A stretch of DNA of 64,000 nucleotides from contig CM056586.1 of the NCBI GenBank assembly GCA_029721435.1, positions 69,093,679-69,157,678 of the forward strand, read 5' to 3'. The DNA is from Gymnothorax reevesii. Taxonomy: Eukaryota; Chordata; Actinopteri; Anguilliformes; Muraenidae. Below the pieces are notes generated by a model. The model made no database searches and was not told where the DNA came from. It saw nothing but the letters and a program-made list of their open reading frames with translations. The position numbers and the translations under genes were made by a program. Every line of letters begins with the position of its first letter. Positions within the stretch are counted from its first letter, which is position 1. Below are positions 1 through 11,437 of the stretch, piece after piece.

Positions 1-538
1 CCATGTCCGGTTGCTTCAGGCTTTACTACTGCAAAACAATTTGCCATTTGAAGGAGCAGGCCATTTGAATTAACCAGCAGATATACAAAATATAGCAGTC
101 GCTGAGTTTATATTAGACCAGCAGATAAATGTACCACAAATAAATACCGCAGATAAAAATACTGTGCAAAAGTTTTAGTTGGTCTGGAAAATTCCTTAAC
201 ATTTTCAGCATTCGAGTGACAGTAGAAAAGAGCATAACTGAGATTTCCAAACACTCATTTTCCAAAAATTAAATGTGAGTGAAGTTTGATGAAGCACAGC
301 ATCAGATGATATAGCCTCCACTAAGAGCTGAACATCATCGAGGCTGATCATCGCAGTTGTTAACTGTTGCCAGCTCTTCGTAGAATGTTTTTTGATTTTT
401 AGGAACCTTCTCATTATTTCTGAAATCTTTGGCCCATGCATTTTCTTCCATCTGCAGTAAACTTTTGCACTGTATGTAGATACGGTTTGAATGTCACTAA
501 CATGGAGTTTAATGTGTTAAAGAGTCAAACCTCTTTCG
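1..538 (-). other. CYBRD1 3' untranslated region or downstream flank
   Basis: This AT-rich stretch directly follows the CYBRD1 stop on the minus strand and has no coding similarity that I recognise. I see no AATAAA on the minus strand between 538 and 1, so the transcript probably ends beyond the left edge of the window. Confidence 0.5.
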
Positions 539-812
539 CTATTCCTCTGGTTTTCCGTTCCTCTTACGGGCGTCACAGTTAGCCTCAGAGTCGGTCCAGT
601 CCGTGGAGCTGGGTGAGAGGACTGTCCCCCCCATTATGCTGCTGGCATCTGTCCCATTGGTCCGCTGGCTGATCAGGACCTGCTCACTTGGGCGCTTCCA
701 GGAAGGATGTGTGACGATCCAAATGACAAGAGCTCCGAAAATCGTTATTAACACTCCGAGAACATTTACGAAAACTGCTTCAGGAGGTGAATCCTTGTAC
801 TTGGGATTTTTC
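539..812 (-). CDS. CYBRD1: CYBRD1 coding exon 4 with stop codon
   Basis: The acceptor CTTTGCAG lies at 813-820 (complement). The exon encodes the loop with PPEAVFVN, helix 6 ([16 protein letters not shown]), and a hydrophilic cytosolic tail ending [10 protein letters not shown] before TAG at 539-541. The tail contains several Ser/Thr residues and no recognisable domain. Confidence 0.93.
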
Positions 813-3800
813 CTGCAAAGGAAGTTTTTTAATGAGCAGAACTCAGTCCCATGAAGAGATGCGAGAGCATACAAACTAACTCACCAAAAAGGTCAGGTTT
901 CACGCATTTTTTCTTTTGGTTAAACAATAATAGTACCTTATATTCATACTTACAGACCAAAAATGAGCTTCTCTGTGATTCCCATTAGGGCAGTGGCGAT
1001 GACGGTGGTAAAGATTAGCAGACCGCTGTAGACATGAACTGGCATGAGAAGAGCTCGCAGGTACCCTGGAGCAATAGGCAGCAGGTACACACACAGTCCG
1101 AGAACAATCTGTTTCACAGCGGGAGGAACAAAAGCAAGAGAAGTCAATCAAGCCTGGTTCCATTTTGGCTCAAAAATAAGCTTTTAACACAAATTGCACT
1201 CACTCTGCGACCACATTCAGTTTAAATACCATTTAAAACACAGCCCTTCACGTGTAACAGAAAAATTGCACAAAAAATAGAAACCTGTAGTCAGCGGTTG
1301 ATTCATTTGCCATAATTGCTATATTTGTACCATTAACACCTTTTCCTCCATTTTCTGTGTCATTCAGGTTTGTGCACAGCTTATTAGTGGAGTTCTCTCC
1401 AATAACTATCAAGAGTTCGCCAGGCCAGTTTGTTCTAGCTCTGGCAACTTTAACTTCCTGAAAACAGCCCGATAATATAACATTATTTCATCTGGGTATG
1501 CCAGGCTGTTAGCTCTGAAATATGCATTTTGATTGCAAACTCCATTCCATGATGAACTTTGCTCAGATGGGTTCATGTTCTTATCCTCTCACCTGTAGGC
1601 CATGAAGAATGACGGCAGCCAGACCCATCCAGCTGTGTAGACTGTACATGTTGGGGATGTCTGCAGCATTGTGGAAGTCAAACACTGCCACAAGAGATAT
1701 GGCAGCGAAAACAAAAGCCAGAATGTTCAGGCCTCCATGAATTAACTTCACCATAAGCTTGCTGCACTTCCATGTCCAAGGAAGCCTGTACACCAAAATG
1801 GCTGAAACGGAAGTGCAAAAATGATGGAAATAATTATGAACTCATATAAAAATGAAATTCAACCCAAAATTTGGAATAATACAACTAGCATGCATACAAA
1901 TATAATTAGGACACTTTGAATTGATTTCCAATTTTGTTGACACCTTTGCAGCTTTGCAGTAATTAGACCAACCTTATTTTTCAACCACAAGTGTGGATAT
2001 TTGAGCAGTCTGAACTCGATTATTAAAAAAAGACCTGATCTGGGTATGAGGGGCACTGTCATGGTAGAGGATTCGTAGTGGATGCTTATTGGTCATCAAA
2101 GACTTGGGTCTCCATCTAATAACCAGCAAAGAGCACCGTTAAGCGTGATGCAATCGGATCAATCCATATGTTATCACTGAAGGCCTTTCAACTGACCATC
2201 TAAGATTTGCTTCATTCTTTCACAAATTAATGTTAATGCCATTAGTCCCAATAAACAGTATGCCAAATGTTAGCCTTGTGTATTTTTTAGTTTTTAAGAT
2301 ATAAGAGCTTGAACAAGTGGGGTGTCACTCAGATTCTACTGAACAAACGAGTGCTATAGAAAAAACTATACTGTTCCATAAGCCATAACATTTGAACTAT
2401 TTTAGCGAGATGCATGAAATTTTCAGAGGTTATTCTTAAGAACAATGTGTCTTTCACTGCTGCAAATTAAGTTTCACAACTGCCATTTGTTTACAATTTA
2501 CCATTTGTTGAATTATGCAAAATAAATAAATAAATAAAGAATAGTTTTGTGCGTCAGAGCATTTTTGGCCCTCTGTATCACTAAACTGTATTTAAACATG
2601 TCAGATCTTTCAAATTCTGGTATTTATTTCTCATATTGTAATACTCTTTTGGTAACTAAGTGTTTGTCTTCAGGAAATCAAACTTCCTGAGTTATGTAAA
2701 AAAATTACAAAAAAATGTCACGCCCATATTTCAAGTGCATGTTGCTCATGTATGACAAGGTGTACCATAAAAAGCATTATACCACAGGAAACAGCATGTC
2801 ATTATAAGAAAATTTTGAAAATATGAAGTCGGTATCTTGAACCAAACTACATTAATTAAGGTATTAAATAGGCAATGCTTTACTACAGGTGAAAATGCTG
2901 TTTTTATGCATTCAATAGATGTTCTCTAGCTCTTTTTGCTGCTGGCCAGATATAGAGACAGATGCAAAAAAAAAAAAAAAATCTAGATCTGTTAGTCTGC
3001 TAAACACATACATGCTTATTGGCCAGATTAAGGACCGAGCGGCTGCTGTATCTGTCCATGCTGGCCAGCAATATTTGGAGGCTGATGTCAGCATCTTCTA
3101 ATGTTTAATAAAAACACCAATATATATAGTTAAGTAGTTTCTTTTTCCTTTCTCATGCTGTATACAGTTGATGCACATGTAACAGCGAATTTTTCTGCAA
3201 AGACAAGAACTTCACCTGAGTTGTCTCCTCACTCTTCACCATTAGCTGCAAGTAAATCTGTATGGTTTCCTTATAATGATTATAATAATAGTAATAATAA
3301 TAATAATTTATTATTATTATTAGTAGTAGTAGTAGTAGTAGTAGTATAACAGAGAGCGGAAGCTGTACAGCAAAACGATTTCGCGCTTTCGTGACTGTGG
3401 CCCTTTAACATTTGGCTTCGGAATTCGAACAGCTTTTCTCATGGCTGCCACGTAAATACTTCCGAATTTTTAAGGATTCTGGAATTTTCCTCAGCAAAAG
3501 AAGACTATTCAAACCACTGATCGAACGCAGCCTTGCTTATTTCGCCATTTTTACGAGCCAGAAATTGATGTCAAACCTGCGCCGATTGGTAACCCGGAGA
3601 TAAATTGTAAATGTTTTGGTTTCATCTGCGCAGTATCACAGAGCCCAGAGAAGGCATCTTCAAATTGGTCAATATATCTTAATATAGGAAAAATCATCAT
3701 TAATATGATTTTTAATTACTCATGAACGTTTGAGGAACAATATTAACTTACAGCACCTGTACTTTTTTTTGCATTCTTGTTTTCAGCGTCGGGAAAGAAA

Positions 3801-4423
3801 ATGCGTTGGTTACAACCCTGGAGCGTCACAATTGTGCTGCTTTCCCAGTTGAACTGAAGCATCTGTGAAGCTTCCTTCCTCAAACCGAAAAAAACTTCTG
3901 CTACGCCGGGCGTTTCATACAACATCACATAATAGTGCGATCATGTAAGCAAGCCGTTTCGAAATTGTGAGTCCTGTTTTTAGACAGATTGCACGTTGAA
4001 TTTGCACGGACAATACCGAACAAATATCAGGAGCAGTAAGTTCGCTCATAACAGCAAACTAGCCAATCATCTGTGCTCGTGCGGGAAATTCTATTTAGTA
4101 TGTTACGCAAAAAGAACGAAAGCAATAGTAATACTTTTAAAAATAAATCAAACGTAGTTTATACAAGTCAGCGAACTAGGGAACACACGCCCGTCACAGT
4201 TTTCGAAATACAGCCAGTTAACAGTTGTGCTCTCACCAATTCCTTGTATGAAAATAAATCCGGTTACAATTAAAACTGGGTGCCAGTTGAATTCGGCCAG
4301 TCCTCCGTCCCAAGCCAGACCCTCTTTATAATACAGCACCCATCGCAGAACAAAAACAACCGAGACACAGCCAACCGACACAACTGCGCCAAGTAAAAAC
4401 AGAAATTGTTTGTAATTCTTCAT
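539..4423 (-). CDS. CYBRD1: Duodenal cytochrome b / cytochrome b561 reductase CYBRD1, complete four-exon coding region
   Basis: The spliced product (exons 4423-4237, 1801-1593, 1108-954, 812-539) is 274 residues, against 286 for the human protein as I recall it. It is a six-helix cytochrome b561 that passes electrons from cytosolic ascorbate through two b hemes to ferric iron, monodehydroascorbate or other acceptors outside the cell. The four heme-ligand histidines are visible at about residues 48 (FNWHPV), 84 (KLIHGG), 118 (YSLHSW) and 157 (MPVHVY). His106, equivalent to the substrate-side histidine of human CYBRD1, is also kept, as is the ascorbate-side Arg68/Lys81 neighbourhood. The tail after the last helix is polar and poorly conserved, as in the family. 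All junctions are GT/AG and in frame. The chosen ATG has a purine at -3 and gives an N-terminus two residues shorter than human. Other b561 paralogues (CYB561, CYB561A3) fit less well because the exon 2 and exon 3 wording is CYBRD1-like. Confidence 0.95.
954..1108 (-). CDS. CYBRD1: CYBRD1 coding exon 3 (residues 133-183 plus two bases)
   Basis: The acceptor AAACAG precedes ATT at 1108 and the donor is GTAAGT after 954. The exon encodes helix 4/5 with [10 protein letters not shown] (the fourth heme histidine) and [17 protein letters not shown], a hallmark CYBRD1 stretch. It ends in phase 2, completed by exon 4. Confidence 0.93.
1593..1801 (-). CDS. CYBRD1: CYBRD1 coding exon 2 (residues 63-132)
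   Basis: The acceptor TTTCAG is the complement of 1802-1807 and the donor GTGAG starts at 1592. The exon completes the split Ala codon and encodes [12 protein letters not shown], the KLIH heme ligand, helix 3, the loop with His106, and YSLHSW at helix 4. The wording is nearly identical to human CYBRD1. It ends in phase 0. Confidence 0.94.
1802..4236 (-). other. CYBRD1 intron 1
   Basis: This is a 2.4-kb AT-rich intron. The only clear internal feature is the trinucleotide microsatellite near 3275-3348. Short open frames in it have no recognisable similarity. Confidence 0.85.
3275..3348. repeat. Compound trinucleotide microsatellite (AAT)n-(TTA)n-(TAG)n
   Basis: The sequence runs through imperfect AAT repeats into TTA repeats and then a clean TAG run. 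The AAT/TTA junction is self-complementary. It lies inside CYBRD1 intron 1. Confidence 0.9.
4237..4423 (-). CDS. CYBRD1: CYBRD1 coding exon 1 (residues 1-62 plus one base)
   Basis: The exon starts at the ATG (complement of 4421-4423) and ends before a GTGAG donor reading leftward from 4236. It encodes the first membrane helix, the cytosolic loop with WDG, and the FNWHPV heme-ligand motif at the start of helix 2, followed by TGFIFIQGI. It ends in phase 1. Confidence 0.93.
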
Positions 4424-5211
4424 TGCCCTCTGTGCAAGTGGCTCGGTTGCTTCTTTGCGGTCCAGTGGAAGATGTGACGAACTTCCTTGAAGATAAATCG
4501 CTCAAACTCAAGGAATTTCTGCTCTTTGGTGGGGGTGGGACTCTGGTCACTTAACCCCAACCATTGCCCAACTTGTGTAATTGTAATGGTGCATAGTGCC
4601 ACACTCCCCTGGGGGTGAACTACGAGGCTTGTTCAAAATATCCAGGCTTCCTTTACGTTTGCTGATTTGACGAAGCCTAGAATTGCAAGCAGATATTCCG
4701 TAAGTGAAATGGCCAGTTTGAAAGACGGTCACCTTCGTGAAACTGCAAACTTTAATTGGCTTTGAGCTCTACGTACCTCACAATCCCCGTACTGCACCCA
4801 TCTGCTACATTTGATTCGGAATGTCAGCCATTAATCTTATTGCAACATAAGTAAAAAAAATAAATAAATAGAAATGCAACACGAGGGCCAACATGGCAGT
4901 GATTCTAAATTCTTACTGTAATACTGCGTTCTAAAAAGTCATGCTGTCTTCAAATTTAGAGTTATTGCAATTTTATGTACAATTTTAATGACCCTTCGAG
5001 GTCTAAGCCATTTTTTCTCTTTTTAGCTCGCCTCCTTGTGTAATAGTGCTTGTATAAACTCAATCCTGTCATCCACAATCAAGCGGGGTGTCAAGCTCCT
5101 CTTTTATCCTATTTTTGGGGCAATTTCTATTCACTCCTATTTTCCCCCCCCAAAATATCTTTTTTTTTTTCTATTTTTCACACTGATAAAAAAAAATGCA
5201 TCCATTGCTGA
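4424..5211. promoter_or_regulatory. CYBRD1 5' untranslated region and presumed upstream region
   Basis: This is the sequence immediately 5' of the CYBRD1 ATG on the minus strand. It should hold the 5' untranslated leader and core promoter. I see no TATA box at a convincing distance and cannot place the transcription start. No other gene is visible here. Confidence 0.35.
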
Positions 5212-5556
5212 TACACACCGATCAGCCATAACACGGCAACCACGTGTCTTTTATTGTGTTGGGCCCCCTTTTGCCACCAAAACGGCTTTGCTCCGTCGAA
5301 GCATGGACTCCACCAGACCTCTGAGGGTGTGCTGTGGTATCTGGCACCAAGACGTTAGCAGCAGATCCTGTTAGCTGTGAGGTGGGGCCTCCATGGATTG
5401 GACTTGTTTGTCCTGCACATCCCACAGAGATTCAGGGAATTCGGAGGTCAAGTCAACACCTTGAACATGTTGTGTTCTTCAAATTGTTCCTCAACCATTT
5501 TAGCAGTCAGGCAGTACGCATCATCCTGCAAAAAGAGGCCACTACCATTAGAGAAT
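5212..5556 (-). mobile_element. Tc1/mariner 3' fragment, family I (degenerate)
   Basis: From the GATCAGCCATAAC terminal motif inward, this is the reversed 3' part of a common fish Tc1-like element. Read on the minus strand it preserves, with indels, the end of the transposase: the glutamine/asparagine-rich stretch before the third catalytic acidic residue, the 'MEAPP..NLQDL' and 'LLTSWCQIPQHT' wording, and the C-terminal part. Stops and frameshifts make it non-functional. It abuts a second, different Tc1 fragment at about 5556. Confidence 0.8.
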
Positions 5557-6480
5557 AATGATGTCAGGAAGGGGTGAAAGGTCTGGACTGCAGGCAGGCC
5601 AGTTCAGCACCCGGACTCTTCTGCTACAAAGCCATGCTGTTGTGATGGATGCACTATGTGCTTTGGCATTGTCTTGCTGAAATATGCCAGGCCTTCCCTG
5701 AAAGAAACATCTGGATGAGAGCACATTTCAAACCCTTGAAATCATTTTCAGCATTGATAGTGCCTTTCCAGATGTGTAAGCTGCCCACACCATAGGCACT
5801 AATGCAAGCCCATACTATCAAAGATGCAGGATTTTTAACTGAATGCTGATAATTCAGATGGCCCTCTCCTCATTAGTCCGCATGACATGGCTTCCATTGT
5901 TTCCAAAAAAGAATGTCAAATTTTGATTCATCTGACACACAGGACAGTTTTCCATTCTGCCTCAATCCATTTTAAATTAACTTTGGCCCAGAGATGATGC
6001 TGGTGTTTCTGGATCGTGTTCACATGTGGTTTCTTTGCGTGATGCAGATTTAACTTGCATTTGTAGATTCAACAGCAAACAGTTCACAGACGATGATTTC
6101 TGGAAGTGCTCTTGAGTCCTTGCTGTGAATTTTAGTGCAGAATAATGTTGGTTTTTAATCCAGTGCTGCCTGAGGGCCTGAAGATCAAAAGCATCCAATA
6201 TTTACCTTCGGCCTTGTGCCTTGCCCACGGAGATTTCTCCAGATTATCTGAAGTTTTTGAGGATATTATGTTCTGTAGATGGTGGGATATTCAAAGTCTT
6301 CGCAATTTTACATTGAGGGACAATTTCTGAAATTGGTCAAAAATTTTTAGATGCATTTTTTCACTGATTGGTGTATCTCTGCCCATCCATACTTCTGAGA
6401 GACTCTGCCTCTATGAAATGCTCTTTTTATACCCAGTCATGTTACTGACCTGATGCCAATTAAGCTCTTGAGCTGCCATC
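5557..6480 (-). mobile_element. Tc1/mariner transposase relic, family II (degenerate)
   Basis: Read on the minus strand from the ATG near 6386 this gives the MGR-x-x-PISEK start of a different fish Tc1 transposase. It is followed by a decayed paired helix-turn-helix region and then the catalytic domain, broken by many stops. The end nearest 5557 matches the 'GRPCIFQQDNA..' to 'LNWPACSPDLSP' part of the catalytic domain, after which the element is cut off by the junction with the family I fragment. Confidence 0.8.
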
Positions 6481-8184
6481 GTCACTGGTGGCTGCCCTAA
6501 GTGGTGTCGGTCAGTGACAGAGCCTGTGTTCCATTCTCAGATAGACAGCCGACTGATTGTTGACCGGTGACAGTGGAAATGACGCCCCACCTCTCGGCGG
6601 CTGAGATCTGCCCGTAACATGCCAAAGGCTCTTTTTCTCTCTCCTGTGTCACAAGCCGTTCCATTTTCTTGATGCAGCAGCATTTTTCGTTTTTTTTTTT
6701 TTTTGTTGGCTTTATGTAGGCTATTGACCACACCAAAAAGAACAGCTCAACTGTCACGGTACACATCACAAACAGCTCAATGTTTGTTATTACTGAAGTG
6801 TTTGGCGTGTGCATGTTGTGCGCGTCAGGATTACAATACCACACACTTTTCTTTATTTCCTCTCATGCCTCACTGGAAAAGCAATAAAAATTTATCGATT
6901 CTTCAATTTGCTGGAAATGCAGTACATGCCTTACTGATGCGTTTTTTAATGGGCCTCTGTGTGTGTATATATATACACACAAACTCACTGCACTAATTTT
7001 ACAAAGAGTTTTGTTTTAGTTGCCCCCTGATGCACTCATGACAAAATAGCAAGCCTGATAACTTAATCCACCTTAGAGGACAGGGACTTCAATGCCTTCT
7101 TAATCCAATTTATGTTTATCATCAAAATAATCATGCATTAAAAGCACATTTTGGCAGTGGCTCCCACAATATCTGACTCAAATCATAATTGAATTATGTC
7201 AGCAGATGTTTTGTTCCTTTGTGTAAACCAGCTGTTGCCAAAGTGCCTCTCCCAGCATTAACATTTCTTTTTTTCTGCGATTAGAAGTTAGGTATTAAGA
7301 GATTAAAAAAAAAAAATTAAATGAACAAAAATCTCAAAGCTGGAAAACTTAGTTTGTGCTTTCCAATATGACTGAAACATATATTACTACTGTATTTGTG
7401 CAGAGGAAAAATCAGTATGACAAAAAAAAAAAAAAAAAAAACTTTTCTCTTGCGACACTCGGCACATCCAGTAAGTGGGCTGAGAGCTGACCAAAGCAGT
7501 TAATCAGAAACGATAAGAACCATGACTGAGAGTTTTTAATGTCATCAGCTGTATCAGTGAATAAAGGGAGAAAGTAATATGTGCAAACAAAACTATTGAC
7601 GGCTCAAAGTGGCACAAATAAAGCATAAACAAGATCATTTTGGATGAGTTTGGCAATGGTTGGGGGTTCCGTCGCACAAAACACAAACTGAAATAGAATT
7701 CAAGTGTTTCAAGTGCTGAAAATGCGCTTCAGACGTTTGAATAAATCATGCAGGGGTCGACTTGTTATCAGACATATCAGTTTTGAATCTGACCTGATCT
7801 ATTTTTGCAATGCCTGCTTTCTTGCTTCTATTATCAAATAACATGCCTTGCATTTCAGTAGGAATGTCTTTATTACTATTATGAGTTTTGCTGTCAAAGT
7901 AATCTTTAAAAGTGGCACTTTTAAGAAGAAGCAAACGCAACAGATGACATTGTTGTCGCAGTCAATTATTAATCCTAATTTCTTCCGAATATCCGACTCG
8001 ACCTTGAATCGTCAGCCAAGCAGAAGCAAGGTCTTTTCACTTCTCCCGAATATATTCAAGGAGTTAAAGTAGCGTAATCAAAATAACACGATTTTCATTT
8101 CTTTCTTGTTGGCTGTTTTTCCCTCTCATTTTAATTTCTATCGGTCGCTCTCCACCAATGCGCAATTATCGATCGCGATCGCAG
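6481..8184. other. Intergenic AT-rich sequence without recognised gene
   Basis: This stretch holds several poly(A)/poly(T) runs (near 6690, 7305 and 7425) and a short TA/CA run near 6963. I see no splice-bounded reading frame or known repeat family here. Confidence 0.5.
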
Positions 8185-8413
8185 TCTCATCCCGATGTGT
8201 CGTATTTTGACGCTATCTGACCAAGCGTCGATACACGACGCAAAAGGTCGGTTTTAGCGTCCTCATTTGACGCCATTTTAAAACGAATCCTAACCCCTAA
8301 TCCCTAACCCAAACCCTAACCCTAGCCGTCAAACAAAGACGTCAAAAACTTAATTCTGCGTCGTATATTGACGCTTGGTCAAGTTGCGTCAACATATGAC
8401 GAGTCCGATGAGA
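8185..8413. repeat. Inverted-repeat element with telomere-like core
   Basis: The two ends, about 57 bp each, are inverted copies, sharing for example TTGACG and GACCAAGCGTC. The left arm starts TCTCATC and the right arm ends GATGAGA. The centre at about 8289-8326 is a run of imperfect CCCTAA units (CCTAACCC, CTAATCC, CTAACCC, AAACCCTAACCC). GTCAAA/TTTGAC and GACGC motifs recur through both arms. It contains no reading frame. It resembles a non-autonomous foldback element rather than a chromosome end. Confidence 0.75.
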
Positions 8414-9262
8414 ATGTTTCGGAGAATGTGTTTGTTGACCGATGACACTGAATTAAAACCCTCGTTTTTTTGTTTGCTTGTTTTATGCACAGGTTGTAAT
8501 GTAATGTTATGAAATGGAAAGTTCAAATGTGGCCCCGGAAAATTTACTGATATGATTTTTAACACCTGGAAATGAATAAAATAATTTTGAACATTAAAAA
8601 AATTATTACATTTTTGGAGTTATTGTGATCAGGTTTCCATACTTGATGCAATAGTTTGCTTGTGCTCTTTGACTTCACACCCATGCAGACCTCATTCCTC
8701 GGCAGAAAGAGTTTTTTCTCTCCTACATGACAGCTATTCGCCAGGGTACAAGCCCACCTGGTGTTTAAAGGGAATGGAAGATGACATTCTGATTGGTTTA
8801 TTTCATGTTAAGCCCAGAACACACCTCTGATTAATTAAGAGATCAAGAAAAACCCCTTTGAACCATGCACAATACTTTGCACCTAAATAATCTGCTTTTA
8901 AACAAGTAAAAACGAATTTGGACGCACCCTAAATGCTCTTGTGCAATGTAATTCAGGCTGTGCGCTTAGGTTGTTAAAATAGGGCCCTTAATTTCTAAAA
9001 ACACACAAGCACAAATGAAACATTTAATGGTATGAACCAGCACAAACAAAGCGCAATGGTGAGCAGTCTGCATAAATTTGACAGCAGCTGGAGGGCTGGT
9101 GACGTCATCATGTTAAAAAAACAAACAAACAAAAAAACAATATTTCATAAAGCCCAAATGAAAGCAGGACAAATGAAACTTTTAATTGAACAAACCAGCG
9201 CGAACAAAGCACAAACAATCAAAGCCATATGGGGTCAAATTGGTGATGGTTGAGGGGACTGT
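8414..9262. other. Intergenic sequence with two copies of a degenerate short repeat
   Basis: Two related segments, about 8990-9060 and 9170-9250, share the series ACAAATGAAAC, TTTAAT, AACCAGC and AACAAAGC. A third related copy lies at about 12900-13010, on the other side of the Harbinger element. I see no gene here. Confidence 0.5.
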
Positions 9263-9654
9263 GGGCTCTATCTTTCACACTGCCTTACCCGTTGCCGCTA
9301 CCCGTGAATTATGCATTTCGCAGCTTCCACTATCCCTAAATGGCATCTTGCGGCCACCCTACCCGCTATACTTTATGCCGACTTTGTTATTTGCGCCTGG
9401 CAGTGCCCGTGAGCATGTTTATGCACTTTCCCTGCAATTGCTGTCTTGACACGTTGTCCACACACGTTAGGGAAAGCGTCTAGCGGGTCCTCAAACCACC
9501 CGCTACCCTTTTGGGCTTTTACAAGAGTGCGCCCAGGCAGCTTCAATGCGCATCCACTTGAACACATGTGGATGTGCACATGCGGCTCCACTTCCTGAAT
9601 TTACTCGCCTATAAAAAGCCACCTTGCTTTAGCCTCAGTTGAACCCCTGAGAAA

Positions 9655-9732
9655 ATGGCAGAGACAGTGCTAAATCGCCTTGATCGCCAGAACGTGTGTA
9701 TCGCCAGTGCACCAGCTACCTGGGCCTTTCAG
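9655..9732 (+). pseudogene. Presumed 5' exon of the Harbinger transposase
   Basis: An ATG in good context opens MAETVLNRLDRQ and continues to a CAG before GTAAGT. The next usable acceptor on the plus strand is beyond the inserted Tc1, just before the main transposase exon. Joining the two would put the main exon out of frame, so either the exon boundary is slightly different or this junction has also decayed. Confidence 0.45.
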
Positions 9733-9809
9733 GTAAGTCTATATTGTTTGTATTTTGTATCAATCATTTTTTCTGCTTTTAAAATAATATATAATCATTA
9801 TATATAATA

Positions 9810-11378
9810 CATTGCCCTCCATAATTATTGGCACCCCTATTAAAGACGTGTTAAAAGCCTTAAAATAAATTCAATTTTTATTGCAGAAGCATACTCTCAC
9901 ACTGAAAATTGAAGAAAAATGTAACCTCCAACTCAAGTGAATTTTAAGGGAAAAAAATTCCTGACTAAGAAGTAATTATCTTTCATAAAATCACCTCTTC
10001 AACAATTATTAGCACCCCTAACAATTCCTGGGAATTAAATATAATTGAAGTATTTCTGTCATTTCTACAGTAGTTTACAATATTAATCAGAGTATCTAGG
10101 AACATTTAATTAGTCATTCATCACTTCCTGTTTCCCTGGGGTATAAATATGACGTGACACAGAGGCCATTTCTCTTATCCACTCTTCAGCATGGGAAAGA
10201 CAAAGGAACACACCATTCAAGTAAGGCAGATGTGTGTTGACCTTCACAAGTCAGGCAATGGCTACAAGAAAATAGCCACTCGCCTGCACCTGCCCATATC
10301 TACTGTCAGAGGAATCATTAAGAAGTTTAAAACAACTGGAACAGTGGTAAACAAGCCTGGACGAGGACGCAAGGTTATTTTGCCACCATGCACAGTGAGG
10401 AGGATGGTAAGAGAAATAAAAAGTTCTCCAAAGCTCACCGTTAAAGAATTGCAACAAATCGTTGCATCTTGGGGTCACAAAGTTTCCAAAACAACCATCA
10501 GGCGCTATCTACATGCCAACAAGCTGTTTGGGAGGCATGCTCGGAAAAAACCTTTTCTCACTCACAATCATAAATGCAAACGTCTGGAGTTCTCTAAGCA
10601 GTACTGAGACTTAGTACTGGAACTGTGTGCTTTGGTCAGATGAGACCAAGATAGAGCTTTTTGGCATCAAACGGTGTAAGTGGGTCTGGCGGAACACAAA
10701 AGATGAGTATGCAGAAAAGCACCTCATGCCCACTGTGAAGTATGGGGGAGGATACGGTGATGCTGTGGGCCTGTTTCTCTTCCAAAGGCCCTGGGAACCT
10801 TGTTAGGGTGCACGGCATCATGAACGCTTTAAAATACCAGGACCTTTTAAATCAAAATCTGGTGGCCTCTGCCCGAAAGCTGAAGATGGGTCGTCACTGG
10901 GTCTTTCAGCAAAATAATGACCCTAAACATGTGGCCAAATCTACACAGAAATGGTTCACCAGACACAGAATCAAGTTCCTCCCATGGCCATCTCAGTCCC
11001 CAGACCTCAACCCCATTGAAAACCTGTAAAGTGAGCTGAAGAGGAGAGTGCAGAGGAGAGGACCCAGGTCACTGGATGATTTAGAGAGATTGTGCAAAGA
11101 GGAATGGTCGAAGATCCCTCTTTCTGTATTCTCCCATCTTGTCAAACATTATAGGAGAAGATTAGGTGCTGTTTTGTTTGCAAAAGGGGGTTGTACAAAG
11201 TATTAACATCAGGGGTGCTAATAATTGTGGCACAAATGATTTGATGTAAAATAATTATTTCTTAATGTGGGATTTTTTTTTCCCCCCACTGAATAAAAGC
11301 ACTTGAAACAAAGGGTGGATTTTCCTCTTTTCTTCATTGTGGTCCTACCAGGGGTGCCAATAATTATGGAGGGCCCTG
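9810..11378 (+). mobile_element. Tc1/mariner element with intact ends, TA target duplication and dead transposase
   Basis: The terminal inverted repeats match closely (CCCTCCATAATTATTGGCAC on both sides) and are flanked by TA at 9808-9809 and 11379-11380. The element is 1569 bp. It sits in the intron of the Harbinger transposase, so it arrived after that element. Its transposase (from 10191) is broken. Confidence 0.9.
10191..11110 (+). pseudogene. Tc1 transposase pseudogene
   Basis: The first part from 10191 (MGKTKEHTIQVRQMC) contains both helix-turn-helix halves and a GRGRK nuclear-localisation/AT-hook-like motif. A TGA follows the KQY at about 10605. Downstream, in a shifted frame, LWSDETKIELFG holds the first catalytic Asp. 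After a further shift near 10745, MGEDTVMLWACF, QQNNDPKH (second Asp) and SPDLNPIENL (third acidic residue) follow in the usual Tc1 order. A TAA replaces the Trp codon expected after NPIENL. There are at least two frameshifts and two stops. Confidence 0.85.
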
Positions 11379-11437
11379 TATATTATATATAATATTCTAA
11401 AATTATAATAAAATAATACAAGTATTATTTCCCTCAG

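Noticed and set aside
8289..8326. True telomere or chromosome-end fusion
   Set aside because: The CCCTAA units are few, imperfect and enclosed by inverted arms; a mobile-element origin fits better.
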